DNA from: Chitinophagaceae bacterium
GTDB taxonomy: Bacteria; Bacteroidota; Bacteroidia; Chitinophagales; Chitinophagaceae
Assembly: GCA_019638595.1 (NCBI GenBank)
Contig: JAHBTJ010000023.1
Location: 48,033-112,032, forward strand
DNA: 64,000 bases
Reading direction: 5' to 3'
Shown: positions 54,969-63,876 of the stretch, piece after piece
How positions within the stretch are numbered: position 1 is the stretch's first letter
Layout of the letters: each line of letters starts with the position of its first letter
Notes under the pieces: generated by a model
Databases searched by the model: none
What the model saw: the letters and a program-made list of their open reading frames with translations, nothing else
What the model was told of the DNA's origin: nothing
Translations under genes and position numbers: made by a program

Positions 54969-54977
54969 AATAAAGAT

Positions 54978-57773
54978 TTAAAACGGGAGCAGCGGGTGTA
55001 GCTTCTTATAATGAATGTTTTGAATATCAATGCTGAAAGATATTCTTTGCCAGAAATTATTACCGGGTGTAGATTTGAAATAGTCCCTGTATACTTTGCT
55101 GTATACAACAGGCACGTATATGTGTACGATATCTTTCAATAGTGAAAACTGTAAACCCGCATCGAACAATAATCTTGGCTGTTCAGATCCACTTTCCCAT
55201 GCGTCGCTGAATGTACCGGCATCCAAAAAAAGCTTTACAGGAAGCCGGGGATGTATTGTAGAAGTAAAATTGACCGCAAGCAACCAGTTATCGGTTCTTC
55301 CGATTTTATTGCTCAAAAAATCCGTTCTTATCTTAAACCCTCCGTCACGCATCATTACCTGCTGCGACAAAAAGCCATCGTACTCATTGCGCCCAATGAA
55401 ATAATTGCTGTAAGTATAATCCTCATCACCTTTAGGCGCGGTCATATTCAGATGATAGGGATATGTTTCAAATCCTGACGGGGACGATTTGTTGACGGTA
55501 TAAAAAAACTTGCCGGCAAATCCCCGCACGTTCATACCTCCCCCCTTGGGATAGTTGAAAAAATAATTGCCTGTACAGGTAATCCTGCCAAACCCTTTAC
55601 CGGATTCCATCTGAAGCTCCCACCGGTAAGGATATAATACCCTGTAGTTCTCGGTCACAAAACGCACCTGCCCTAAGTACCGGCTCTTCGGCTCAACAGT
55701 ATATGTTGTTTGCTGATCAACCGGGTTCCAGTCGAACAGCAGTGATTGCTCCCCAATAAAATAATACTTCAACTGTACATAACGCTTAAGCATACTGTGC
55801 ACGTCATTATTCCTGAAATTAAAACGGACGAAAGGCGCTATTTTATAAAACCCGAGGTAATTGCTATTGCCGGAGGAATCGGTATATACATTACCCGTGA
55901 ATTTTGCACCACTTATACCGGCTTCTATAGTATGGAAAATATTGCCGGGATAAAAAGTATACGACATCCTGCCAATACCGTTTAAACGCTTGCTGCCTGT
56001 TGCGAATAAGGGCGCCGCAACAAATTGAAATGGCTTAAACGGCAAATTATAGTTATGTACAAGGCCGCCTATCATTAGTTGATCGTAATAATTGTAACCC
56101 AATGCCGGCACAATGCCAATATAATGGTACTTACCGGTTACATCCGGACTGCCAATCCATGCCAAACGGATCTTCTTGGGAGTATTGCCCGTCCAACTCC
56201 CTTCAGCAGAAAGCAAAGCAAACACACTGTCATTTTCTTTACCGCTTATACTGTCGACAGTTTTTCTGAAATCTTCAGGGTACGGATGTTTAAATTTCCA
56301 GTTTAAATAGTAGTAACGCATCGCCGAATCAAAAACCGGTTGTGTGAGGTGATCTTCCAGCAACTGCATCCACAACGCGGCTTTGGTACCTGTACTCAGG
56401 CTGTAATTAAGTGCTGAATACTCAGGGACCGGCAGATCAACCGGCTGATCTCTCTTCACTGAAATTACCGATTCAAGCAATACGCGTTTATACCAACCCG
56501 CCTGTACATTCTTTTTATAAAACGGCTTGTGGTTGTTTGTAATACCGCTTCGTTTTTGATCATAAAAAGACAATAAGCCTTCATCCATCCATGCATGTTC
56601 TCTTTCATTAACGGCAAGCGCTGCGTACGTCCAATTGTACCCCACTTTTCGCGAAACGGCTTCTTCCAGCAATTCAGGATTACCTGTTGCCTGTACTATA
56701 GCTATAGCAGGGTATCCTTTTCCGTTATTTTCATTCTTAAATCCCTGTACAATGTTTGCAACAGCATACGGGTATTCACCCAAAGCATCTTCGTAAAAGC
56801 GTAGCGACTTTTTGAGGTAAGCATGCACATTTTTCCAGCTTTCTTTTTGTGAGGAAAGGAAATACGCGTAAGTATTGATTTTTTTACCGGAGGCAAGCAA
56901 ACAGGTATCCATCGTTACCACCGATCGTTTATCGGCAAACCATGCAAAATCATGGATATTCTCCGCTGTGTATTGCAATGTTTTTAGCGAACCGGCAGAT
57001 GCGGGAAAATTATTCCTGACAATTTTGTACATACCTTTTCTTACTTTCTTTCGTTCGCGCACAGGCTGCCAGGTAAAGTTGGCCCGCGTTTTTAACCATT
57101 CGTATTCTTCCGCGTTTTGCAGTTGACCCGTGGCCGCTACCACGTAATTCCCGGGCAATGTAATTCTAACATCGAAGTTTCCAAATTCGCCATACTGCCC
57201 TCCCTGAGCCAGATAAGGCATAGGATGCCATCCTTTATGGTCGTATACAGCCGGCCTGGGATACCATTGTGTTAGCTGGTAAGCTTGTCCGTCATGACCT
57301 AAGCCCGAAAAACCATCCGGCAACTTTATATGAAAGGGAGTTGTGATAGTAATACCTTGTTGCGGCGCCAGCGCCTCCGGTAATATCAATTGAACTATAT
57401 CCTGGTGAACAGGATGATCCTTTATTTCCACCCTTACTTCATTCACCCTGAAATCAAGCTGGTTAATATACCCCTTTTGCGAGGCATCGGAAAAATAGAA
57501 ATGAGTATTGCCCATTTCCAGCAATTGCTCACTGAATGCCGTACGATCGTTTTTATAGGCATTGGGCCACAAATGGAACCAGATATAAGTGAGCGTATCG
57601 GGCGAATGATTGGTATACCCAATTTTAATGAACCCGTCAAGCGTATGCTCTTTATCATTTAATGTAACTGAAATGGTATTATTTACCCGCTGCTGCCAAT
57701 ATTGCTGCTGGGAGGCGGCAGGCTTTGCCACAACAAACAAAAACAATATGCAACAAATGAGCTTCAATTCCAA
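54978..57773 (-). CDS. M1-peptidase-like secreted protein with destroyed zinc site (pseudoenzyme)
   Basis: This 931-residue protein has a signal peptide (MELKLICCILFLFVVAKPAASQ). Residues about 30-480 follow the M1 aminopeptidase layout: N-terminal beta domain (FDVRITLPGNYVVAATGQLQ), then the catalytic-domain region ending WMDEGLLSFYDQK. The HEXXH position reads S-R375-K376-V-G-Y379-N-W; the distal Glu (E398 in DEG) survives. Both zinc histidines and the catalytic Glu are thus lost. The C-terminal ~450 residues are strand-rich and resemble a barrel or beta-propeller region (GFKIRTDFLSNKIGR, ending HPLLPF). Probably non-catalytic; role unknown. Confidence 0.82.
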   Translation of the reverse strand: MELKLICCILFLFVVAKPAASQQQYWQQRVNNTISVTLNDKEHTLDGFIKIGYTNHSPDTLTYIWFHLWPNAYKNDRTAFSEQLLEMGNTHFYFSDASQKGYINQLDFRVNEVRVEIKDHPVHQDIVQLILPEALAPQQGITITTPFHIKLPDGFSGLGHDGQAYQLTQWYPRPAVYDHKGWHPMPYLAQGGQYGEFGNFDVRITLPGNYVVAATGQLQNAEEYEWLKTRANFTWQPVRERKKVRKGMYKIVRNNFPASAGSLKTLQYTAENIHDFAWFADKRSVVTMDTCLLASGKKINTYAYFLSSQKESWKNVHAYLKKSLRFYEDALGEYPYAVANIVQGFKNENNGKGYPAIAIVQATGNPELLEEAVSRKVGYNWTYAALAVNEREHAWMDEGLLSFYDQKRSGITNNHKPFYKKNVQAGWYKRVLLESVISVKRDQPVDLPVPEYSALNYSLSTGTKAALWMQLLEDHLTQPVFDSAMRYYYLNWKFKHPYPEDFRKTVDSISGKENDSVFALLSAEGSWTGNTPKKIRLAWIGSPDVTGKYHYIGIVPALGYNYYDQLMIGGLVHNYNLPFKPFQFVAAPLFATGSKRLNGIGRMSYTFYPGNIFHTIEAGISGAKFTGNVYTDSSGNSNYLGFYKIAPFVRFNFRNNDVHSMLKRYVQLKYYFIGEQSLLFDWNPVDQQTTYTVEPKSRYLGQVRFVTENYRVLYPYRWELQMESGKGFGRITCTGNYFFNYPKGGGMNVRGFAGKFFYTVNKSSPSGFETYPYHLNMTAPKGDEDYTYSNYFIGRNEYDGFLSQQVMMRDGGFKIRTDFLSNKIGRTDNWLLAVNFTSTIHPRLPVKLFLDAGTFSDAWESGSEQPRLLFDAGLQFSLLKDIVHIYVPVVYSKVYRDYFKSTPGNNFWQRISFSIDIQNIHYKKLHPLLPF

Positions 57774-57890
57774 ATACGGTTATGTTCAAAAGTAAACGAA
57801 AAACAACAACAGATATTCTGCACTTCACAAAACGAAAACACCTCAAATGTCCACTTCATATTTGGTATCACACACCCGTAAATCCAAACG

Positions 57891-59309
57891 CTATTTACCC
57901 TTTCCTTTTAGTATAGTCTGTAGTGTATGCATCATAATGTTGAAATCAAGGAAAAGAGAAATATTTTCTATGTACACCAGGTCGTACTGCATACGTTCAA
58001 TCATCTGCTCCACATTTTCGGCATAGCCAAACTTTATCATTCCCATGCTGGTAATACCCGGCTTTACCTTCAGCAAATATTTAAAGTAGGGCGATTGCTC
58101 ATTGATCTTGTTGATATAAAATTGCCGTTCGGGGCGCGGGCCTACCAGGCTCATCTCATCTTTTATTACATTCCAGAATTGCGGCAGTTCATCAATTCGC
58201 CACTTACGCATTACTTTTCCCCAGGGTGTAATGCGGGGATCGGTATGAGACGATAAAGCCGGACCGTCTTTTTCCGCGTCGTTCATCATACTCCTGAATT
58301 TGTACATCCGGAAGGGTTTGCCTTTATAGCCAATACGTTCCTGCACATACAATACCGGGCCCGGTGAAGATAATTTTACCCTGATAGCCGCGTATATCAG
58401 CAAAGGTGAAAGCAATATCAGCCCCAACGCTGAAATAACGATATCGGTTAAACGCTTTAAATGCTGCTGCCACTCGGGGATCAATCCTTTACGGATATCA
58501 ATCAGCGGGGCATCCAGCACATTATTGGTACGTACGGAACCGGCAAGTATATCCAGGTGACTGGGTGCCAGCTTTATTTCGATGTCCTTTTCGCTAATGC
58601 GGTTAATGATGTCCGTTATTTGCTGCTGGGTTGCTCCGTCTAATGCAACAATTACCTGCTCCGTCTTATTTACATCCAGTATGGTTTCCAGTTCATCAAT
58701 CTTACCCAGGCTGTTGAGGTATTTTTTTAATCCATTGCCTGAATAACCCGTTTCCACAAAACCCTGGAAGCGGTAACCCAACAGGTCTTCATTGCGTTTT
58801 ATATCCTTAAATATTTGTACAGACACAGGATTATTACCTATTATAACAGTATTAAACCAAACTTTTCTTTTCAGTAACTGACCGCGCGCGATGCGTAATA
58901 AAATATACCGCCCCAGCCAGATCAGTAATAAATGACAAACAAAAAGCGTAAAAAAGGCTTTATAATAATAGGGATAGTTTACCGATGAATCGTCGAGCAC
59001 CAGTATAAAAAACAATACAAGACAACCCAGCAGTATGCACATAAAGGTTGTAGTGAACTCCTTAAGCCTGGATTTAACATACAATGACTGATGATAACAA
59101 CCCGCCAGTAAAAACAACATAAGCCAGCCGGCCGGTATCAGGAAGATGCTGACCAGCAGCAGGGTGTTATAAGCAAGCTCTCCCGCTATATTCATATCGA
59201 AACCACTCAACGCTTTCCGCATAAAAAAAGCTATTACCCATGCCAGCGCAGCCATTATATAATCGCTTACAGCATACCAGGCAATCGGTATTTTGTTCTG
59301 GTTTCTCAT
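57891..59309 (-). CDS. polyprenyl-phosphate sugar-1-phosphate transferase (WcaJ/PglC-type)
   Basis: A 472-residue protein with four N-terminal transmembrane helices, a CoA-binding-like domain (about 140-260) and the C-terminal bacterial sugar transferase domain: SPGPVLYVQERIGYKGKPFR, MYKFRSMMNDAEKDGPALSS, RKWRIDELPQFWNVIKDEMS, LVGPRPERQFYI and VKPGITSMGMI. It transfers a hexose-1-phosphate (often glucose) to undecaprenyl phosphate to start exopolysaccharide assembly. The oxidoreductase gene just upstream (23 nt) is probably co-transcribed. Confidence 0.92.
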   Translation of the reverse strand: MRNQNKIPIAWYAVSDYIMAALAWVIAFFMRKALSGFDMNIAGELAYNTLLLVSIFLIPAGWLMLFLLAGCYHQSLYVKSRLKEFTTTFMCILLGCLVLFFILVLDDSSVNYPYYYKAFFTLFVCHLLLIWLGRYILLRIARGQLLKRKVWFNTVIIGNNPVSVQIFKDIKRNEDLLGYRFQGFVETGYSGNGLKKYLNSLGKIDELETILDVNKTEQVIVALDGATQQQITDIINRISEKDIEIKLAPSHLDILAGSVRTNNVLDAPLIDIRKGLIPEWQQHLKRLTDIVISALGLILLSPLLIYAAIRVKLSSPGPVLYVQERIGYKGKPFRMYKFRSMMNDAEKDGPALSSHTDPRITPWGKVMRKWRIDELPQFWNVIKDEMSLVGPRPERQFYINKINEQSPYFKYLLKVKPGITSMGMIKFGYAENVEQMIERMQYDLVYIENISLFLDFNIMMHTLQTILKGKGK

Positions 59310-59332
59310 TAACAGGGTAAAACCGCGGTTTT

Positions 59333-60310
59333 TTATTTTACAAGATAATTCGCCGCCTGTATTTTTTGCAGAATATGGTGCGCTACTTCCATAGCCATCA
59401 GCCCATCTACTTCCGATACCGGGGTATTTGTATTGTTCAGCACAGCGTGGGTAAATGCCTGCAGCTCCTGCAATATGGCATTGGCCTCCGGTATTACAGG
59501 GTTGGCAATAGCAATTACCCGGGTACCCGACGGCGTTTCAATATCAAAAGTAAATGCATCTATATCGCTGTCCTCTTTCAGCTTTATAATTTCGGTTTTC
59601 TTTTCCAGGAAGTCAATGCCTATATACGCATCTTTCTGGAACAGCCGCATTTTGCGCATTTTTTTCATAGAAATGCGGGAAGAAGTAAGATTGGCAACAC
59701 AACCATTATTGAACTCAATACGCACATTGGCTATATCGGGCGTATCTGTCATTACAGCCACGCCGCTGGCAGATATATTACGGACATCGCTTTTTACAAT
59801 GCTCAGAATAATATCAATGTCATGGATCATCAGGTCCAGGATCACGCTTACTTCCGTTCCACGCGGATTGAACTGTGCCAGGCGATGCACTTCAATGAAC
59901 ATAGGATTGAGCTTATATTCTTTCAGGGCCAGGTAAGCCGGGTTGAACCTTTCTACGTGCCCTACCTGCACCTTCACATTCGCTTCTTTGGCAAGCTTTA
60001 CTATTTTATGTGCCTGCTCCATGGTATCTGCCAGGGGTTTTTCAACAAATACATGTTTGCTTCTGCGGATCGCTTTTTCGCACAGGTCGTAATGCAGGTT
60101 GGTAGGCGCTACTATATCTACGGCATCGCAGGCATCAAGAAGCGCATCACCGTCTGTATAACGTTGCAAACCATATTTTTTCGCCACAACAGCGGCATTT
60201 GCATCATTGGGGTCATAAAAGCCAACCAGGGCGGCTTCTTTTATTTTTAACCAGTTTTCTATATGGAATTTACCAAGGTGCCCTACCCCGAAAATGCCTA
60301 CTTTAAGCAT
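59333..60310 (-). CDS. Gfo/Idh/MocA family NAD(P)-dependent oxidoreductase
   Basis: Start taken as ATG 60310 (MLKVGIFGVGHLGKFH); ATG codons at 60319 and 60334 are alternatives. The Rossmann motif GIFGVGHLG, the family motif VEKPLADTMEQAHKI (EKP), GHVERFNPAYLAL, and the C-terminal LMIHDIDIILSIV fit. Such enzymes oxidise or reduce nucleotide sugars or free sugars at C3 or similar positions. Proximity to the sugar transferase suggests a role in polysaccharide precursors; this is inferred. Confidence 0.9.
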   Translation of the reverse strand: MLKVGIFGVGHLGKFHIENWLKIKEAALVGFYDPNDANAAVVAKKYGLQRYTDGDALLDACDAVDIVAPTNLHYDLCEKAIRRSKHVFVEKPLADTMEQAHKIVKLAKEANVKVQVGHVERFNPAYLALKEYKLNPMFIEVHRLAQFNPRGTEVSVILDLMIHDIDIILSIVKSDVRNISASGVAVMTDTPDIANVRIEFNNGCVANLTSSRISMKKMRKMRLFQKDAYIGIDFLEKKTEIIKLKEDSDIDAFTFDIETPSGTRVIAIANPVIPEANAILQELQAFTHAVLNNTNTPVSEVDGLMAMEVAHHILQKIQAANYLVK

Positions 60311-60442
60311 GGATTTCATGTATTTAAGCATCAAAGATAAGACTTGAAGATTTGGTAAAGGAAGGGTTATTACAGGCTGATAGCTATTGATAGTTAGCCT
60401 GTTAAATAAAAAAATATAGTTGACGGAAATTTTAAAAAACTT

Positions 60443-60472
60443 TTTGGCAAGAAGTCAAAATCCCTATCTTTG
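60443..60472 (+). promoter_or_regulatory. promoter of the tRNA-Asp gene
   Basis: TTTG at 60443-60446 (-33) and TATCTTTG at 60465-60472 (-7) are 18 nt apart, an excellent match to the Bacteroidota sigma-70 consensus, 37 nt before the tRNA. Confidence 0.7.
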
Positions 60473-60508
60473 CCGTCCCAAAAATGAAGCAGCGATGCTT
60501 TGTTGGAA

Positions 60509-60582
60509 GGATCGGTAGTTCAGTTGGTTAGAATGCTGCCCTGTCACGGCAGAGGTCGCGGGTTCGAGTCCCGTCCGGTCCG
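60509..60582 (+). tRNA. tRNA-Asp (GTC)
   Basis: 74 nt fold into a full cloverleaf. The acceptor stem is GGATCGG with CCGGTCC plus discriminator G. The anticodon arm CTGCC-CTGTCAC-GGCAG gives anticodon GTC (60543-60545), and the T arm is GCGGG-TTCGAGT-CCCGT. CCA is not encoded. It marks the left edge of the decayed accessory region that fills the rest of the window. Confidence 0.97.
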
Positions 60583-60594
60583 CAATTTTACCTC

Positions 60595-60630
60595 ATAAGT
60601 CGCTATTTATTAGCGACTTATTTGTTTTTG
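60595..60630 (+). terminator. tRNA-Asp terminator
   Basis: A perfect 11-bp inverted repeat ATAAGTCGCTA (60595-60605) / TAGCGACTTAT (60611-60621) with loop TTTAT is followed by TTGTTTTT. The next ~160 nt hold only a second hairpin and no gene. Confidence 0.8.
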
Positions 60631-60745
60631 GTCTCAATTCTGGTCTATAATGTTTTGAAATCCCCATCTACTTTAAACAACTTTAACTACCTTAATATAA
60701 AGAGGGCTCCATAAAGTTAAAAAATTTAGCAATCCATAAAACAAA

Positions 60746-60769
60746 TGCAGTACTATTCTTGATACTGCA
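60746..60769 (-). terminator. hairpin after the excisionase-like remnant
   Basis: TGCAGTA (60746-60752) pairs with TACTGCA (60763-60769). On the minus strand it is followed by TTTGTTTT, downstream of the remnant at 60794. Confidence 0.4.
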
Positions 60770-60793
60770 CACTAATATGGCACATTGCTATTA

Positions 60794-60965
60794 CTATCCT
60801 CTCTCTTGCAACAATTCCTGAATATCATTCCAAAGAAAAATATACCCGTGACCGAACCTTTTTAGGCTTTAGTTTACCATGTTTTATCCAATCATTAATA
60901 GTTGGTGGCGTTATATTGAAAAGCTGACAAACCTCATCCATTTTGTACAGAGGTTTATATGTCAT
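60794..60965 (-). pseudogene. excisionase-family helix-turn-helix gene, frameshifted
   Basis: From ATG at 60965 the minus strand encodes MTYKPLYKMDEVCQLFNITP and TINDWIKHGKLKPKKV, a clear MerR-like/HTH_17 excisionase pattern, and stops after 46 codons at 60825. In the next frame the natural continuation YF-LWNDIQELLQERG runs to a stop at 60794. A single extra base in the A5 run at 60836-60840 explains the break. Excisionase-like proteins of this type are common in Bacteroidota mobile elements. Could be a sequencing error. Confidence 0.65.
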
Positions 60966-61138
60966 ACCGGATATTTTAGTCTACCACATCAGTTCCCTGC
61001 TGTATATAGACACTGGCTTTTGACAATCCCGGATTTTAGGATAGTACAGTATAGCCATGAATAAGCTGATATGTGAGGGCCCTATGCGTGGATCCTCACG
61101 TACCGTTTCCATAAAACCATATAATACCCCACTATTAT

Positions 61139-61366
61139 CCATTCCTTAATGCGCTTTTTGTAAAAGCAACAAGTGTTTTAGAAACGATCAGTAGTGGCAG
61201 ATCAAATAATATTATAACCGTCATTGCATTGCAGGATTACAGCCAGTTGAAACTGAAATATTCCAAAGAAGAAGCGGAAGTAATTTTTAATATTACCGGT
61301 AATGTTATTTTAATTGGAACCAAAGAAAGCATTGAAGCCGGCGACCTAAGTCCGATTGGCCAATAG
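61139..61366 (+). pseudogene. fragment of a TraG/VirD4-type conjugative coupling protein gene
   Basis: The plus frame 61139-61366 reads VLETISSGRSNNIITVIALQ followed by DYSQLKLKYSKEEAEVIFNI and TGNVI, then a stop. The pattern ('LQDYSQL', 'Y-KEEAEVI-NI-GN') is that of TraG-like type IV coupling ATPases (MobC/TraG of Bacteroides elements), near the Walker B/C-terminal region. Both Walker motifs are outside the fragment, and no start codon is present. A remnant of a conjugative element. The 60966-61138 gap before it shows nothing recognisable. Confidence 0.6.
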
Positions 61367-61498
61367 TTGGCTAGCTATCATTTGCTATTCTCTACGAAAA
61401 ACGTAGCAAATGGCAAATAAGAACCATCTCTACATAACTAATTGATAATCAATAATAATACCTAGTCGTTTTGTCACTCCCATTAATTAATTTTAGTT

Positions 61499-61539
61499 TA
61501 TATTTGCGATATTCTACGGATTCCGTAGTATATCGCAAA
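61499..61539 (+). promoter_or_regulatory. AbiE promoter with near-perfect palindromic operator
   Basis: TATATTTG (61499-61506) fits the -7 consensus. It overlaps the left arm of an inverted repeat, TTTGCGATATTCTACGG (61503-61519) and CCGTAGTATATCGCAAA (61523-61539), arms of 17 with one mismatch and a 3-nt spacer. The gene begins 10 nt later. AbiEi antitoxins repress their own operon by binding inverted repeats, and this site fits that role. A related weaker hairpin (CTACG-AAAAA-CGTAG within ATTTGCTA...TAGCAAAT) lies at 61380-61411. Confidence 0.7.
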
Positions 61540-61548
61540 CGATAAGTA

Positions 61549-62358
61549 ATGACAGCCCCTGTTATACAATACAATTATTTAGAAGATTACCTGGATAAGG
61601 TGCGTTCCATGGGACGCTTTGCTTTTACTTGGGCTGAAATAAAAGCACAATTTGAAATATCCGATAAAGCCCTCAATCAAAGTCTCTACAGACTTAAGGT
61701 GAAAAAGAAAATTGCGCAGGTTCGGAAAGGATTTTATGCAATCATTACTCCGGAATACTCCAACTATGGTATTCCGCCTCCTGTATTATACATAGATGAT
61801 TTAATGAACTCGTTAAACAAAAAATATTATGTAGGACTGCTTTCTGCTGCAGCTTTATACGGAGCCGCTCATCAGCAGCCAATGGAATTTTTTGTTATCG
61901 CAGAAAAACCAGCCCTTAGAAATATTAAGAGCAAAAAGGTCAAAATAAACTTCCATGTTAAAAAGCAATGGGCAATGGAAGATATTATTCAGAAAAAAAC
62001 CGATGCAGGCTATATAAAGGTTTCATCTCCCGAATTAACAGCATTGGATCTGTTGTTCTATCAGGATAATTTTGGTATTAACAAAGTCGTCACCGTTTTG
62101 CATGAGCTGGCATCGGAGATGAAAGCCCTTAATTTAACAAAAACAGCCAAAACCTACTCGCAGGTAGCAGCCATGCAAAGGCTCGGCTATTTATTAGACA
62201 ATGAATTGCGAAACGAAAAACTATCAAATGCACTATGGCTTGTACTAAAACAAAAGACGTTATTTCCTGTACCCTTATCCACTACTAAAGAGAAAGAAGG
62301 TTCTACAGATGATAAATGGAAAGTTATCAGGAATATGAAAATTGAAAGCGATATATGA
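61549..62358 (+). CDS. abiEi: AbiEi-type antitoxin (type IV toxin-antitoxin)
   Basis: A 269-residue protein with the AbiEi layout: an N-terminal winged helix (about 1-80; FTWAEIKAQFEISDKALNQS, LYRLKVKKKIAQVRKGFYAI) and a C-terminal antitoxin domain (YYVGLLSAAALYGAAHQQPM, VSSPELTALDLLFYQDNFGI). AbiEi binds its operator and counters the nucleotidyltransferase toxin AbiEii without contact. The stop overlaps the toxin ATG in an ATGA junction (62355-62358). The gene looks intact although its toxin is broken. Confidence 0.88.
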   Translation: MTAPVIQYNYLEDYLDKVRSMGRFAFTWAEIKAQFEISDKALNQSLYRLKVKKKIAQVRKGFYAIITPEYSNYGIPPPVLYIDDLMNSLNKKYYVGLLSAAALYGAAHQQPMEFFVIAEKPALRNIKSKKVKINFHVKKQWAMEDIIQKKTDAGYIKVSSPELTALDLLFYQDNFGINKVVTVLHELASEMKALNLTKTAKTYSQVAAMQRLGYLLDNELRNEKLSNALWLVLKQKTLFPVPLSTTKEKEGSTDDKWKVIRNMKIESDI

Positions 62359-63073
62359 TTCCACGACGGTACATAGAGGAATGGAAAGAACATGCACCCT
62401 GGCCGGACAATTCACAGGTCGAGCAGGATTTGATTATAGAGAGGGCTTTGGTAGAAATTTTTTCCGATGAATTTCTAAGAACTAATCTCGCCTTTCGAGG
62501 AGGTAAGAGCCGATTGGGCCGATACTGGATAGAGTTCGAGAGAAGCTACAATTTATCGGCACCAAAGCGAAAAATGAAAAAAGTTTGCATAACAATTCAC
62601 TGATTTATCGCTTTGAATCCGAGATACCACCCGTTATTAATATGAGATTGAAAATCGAAATCAATACAAGGGAGCATTTTAGTGTGTTTGGTTTCAAAGA
62701 AGTCGATTTCAAAGTAAAGAATTCATGGTTCTCTGGCGAATGTAAACTTACAACTTATCAACTGGAGGAATTGTTCGGAACAAAACTGAGAGCATTATAT
62801 CAAAGAAGAAAAAGTCGAGACCTATTTGATATTTATTGGGCGTATCAGCATCATAAAATGAATACCGATGAATTGCTTCAATGTTATAACAAATACATGG
62901 AATTTGTAGTTGATAAACTTCCTACGCAAACAGAATTTCTTTTAAATATCGACGAAAAAATGAAAGACAATGAGTTTAACAATGATATACATGTAATACT
63001 TCGACCTGGCATTGAGTACGACAACGAAAAAGCATTTGAGTTAATAAAAAAAGAATTGCTGGAAAAATTGTAA
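62355..63073 (+). pseudogene. abiEii: AbiEii nucleotidyltransferase toxin gene, internally deleted and frameshifted
   Basis: It begins MIPRRYIEEWKEHAPWPDNS and reads well up to NLAFRGG, the GG of the nucleotidyltransferase signature. There the frame shifts: the conserved continuation IGPILDRVREKLQFIGTKAK, then NNSLIYRFESEIPPVINMRL and LTTYQLEELFGTKLRALYQR, runs in another frame to the stop at 63073. The segment that should hold the T-A-L-H-K and S-E-D-I-D catalytic motifs is missing. The remaining 719 nt are shorter than full-length AbiEii genes. The toxin should be inactive. Confidence 0.8.
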
Positions 63074-63074
63074 C

Positions 63075-63876
63075 ATGAGTTCAGCATTAATGTCATATAA
63101 ATTGCCTGAAACTTGGGTATTAGTTCCTCTGGAAGAAATTACTTTACCTATCACAAGAGTAAATAGAGAGTATCAGTCTTCGCGAGAACCTTTTGTGAAA
63201 ATAGATGATATCTTATTTGCCACAGTTAGGCCTTATTAAAAGAATATTACTACAATTCCACAAGAATATGATGGAGCAATTGCCTCATCAGGATTTTGTG
63301 TTATCAGACCTTTTTTAATAAATCCGAGATATGTTTTTTATTACATCCTTAACCAAGCATTTATCGATTCAGTCAATAAGCTTGCTAAGGGAACCAGTTA
63401 CCCCGCAGTAACGAACAAAATCATATTAGAACAGAATATTCCTTTGCCCCCACTTCAAGAACAATACCGGATTGTTTCAAAAATAGAAGAATTGTTCAGT
63501 GAACTAGATAATGCGATCACAAATTTAAGAAAAGCTGATAGCCAGTTAGAAGTGTATAAGCAAGCATCTTTGAAAAGTGCGTTTGAAGGTGAGTTTACAA
63601 ACTCATGGAGAAAAGAAAATAAGCCTTTACATCAAATATCAAAATGGGTCAGGAAGAAAAAAGAAGAAGAATATGCAAGTAAACTTGAAACTTGGGAAAA
63701 AAGCTTAAAGCATATATTAAGGGAGTAAAAAAGGTAAAAACCTGTAAAACCTCCAGCAATAAAATCAATTGAACCATTTTCGGAATCACAATTAGCATCG
63801 TTTCCAAAATTGCCTAAATCCCAATGGCAATGGATAAAACTAAAGGAAGTAAAAACAGATACCGAATCACTTTTAT
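63075..63876 (+). pseudogene. hsdS: type I restriction specificity subunit (hsdS) pseudogene
   Basis: One frame from ATG 63075 encodes HsdS with three in-frame TAA stops at 63237, 63726 and 63735. Recognisable parts are ILFATVRPY (stop) KNIT, NIPLPPLQEQYRIVSKIEEL, FSELDNAITNLRKADSQLEV, YKQASLKSAFEGEFTN, then, after the later stops, KPVKPPAIKSIEPF and SFPKLPKSQWQWIKLKEVKT opening the second target-recognition half. The first recognition domain looks shortened and the second is cut off by the IS21 fragment near 63876. Not functional. Confidence 0.82.

Noticed and set aside
59366-60250. 294-codon plus-strand open frame antisense to the Gfo/Idh/MocA gene
   Set aside because: Composition is typical of an antisense frame of a GC-biased gene (Tyr/His/Phe-rich); no motif; the opposite strand has unambiguous oxidoreductase motifs.
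60879-61064. 61-codon plus-strand open frame
   Set aside because: It is antisense to the excisionase-like remnant, whose minus-strand HTH pattern is clear.
63237-63737. Stop-codon reassignment explaining the hsdS stops
   Set aside because: All other genes use TAA as a normal stop, and the locus is also truncated and flanked by other broken genes.
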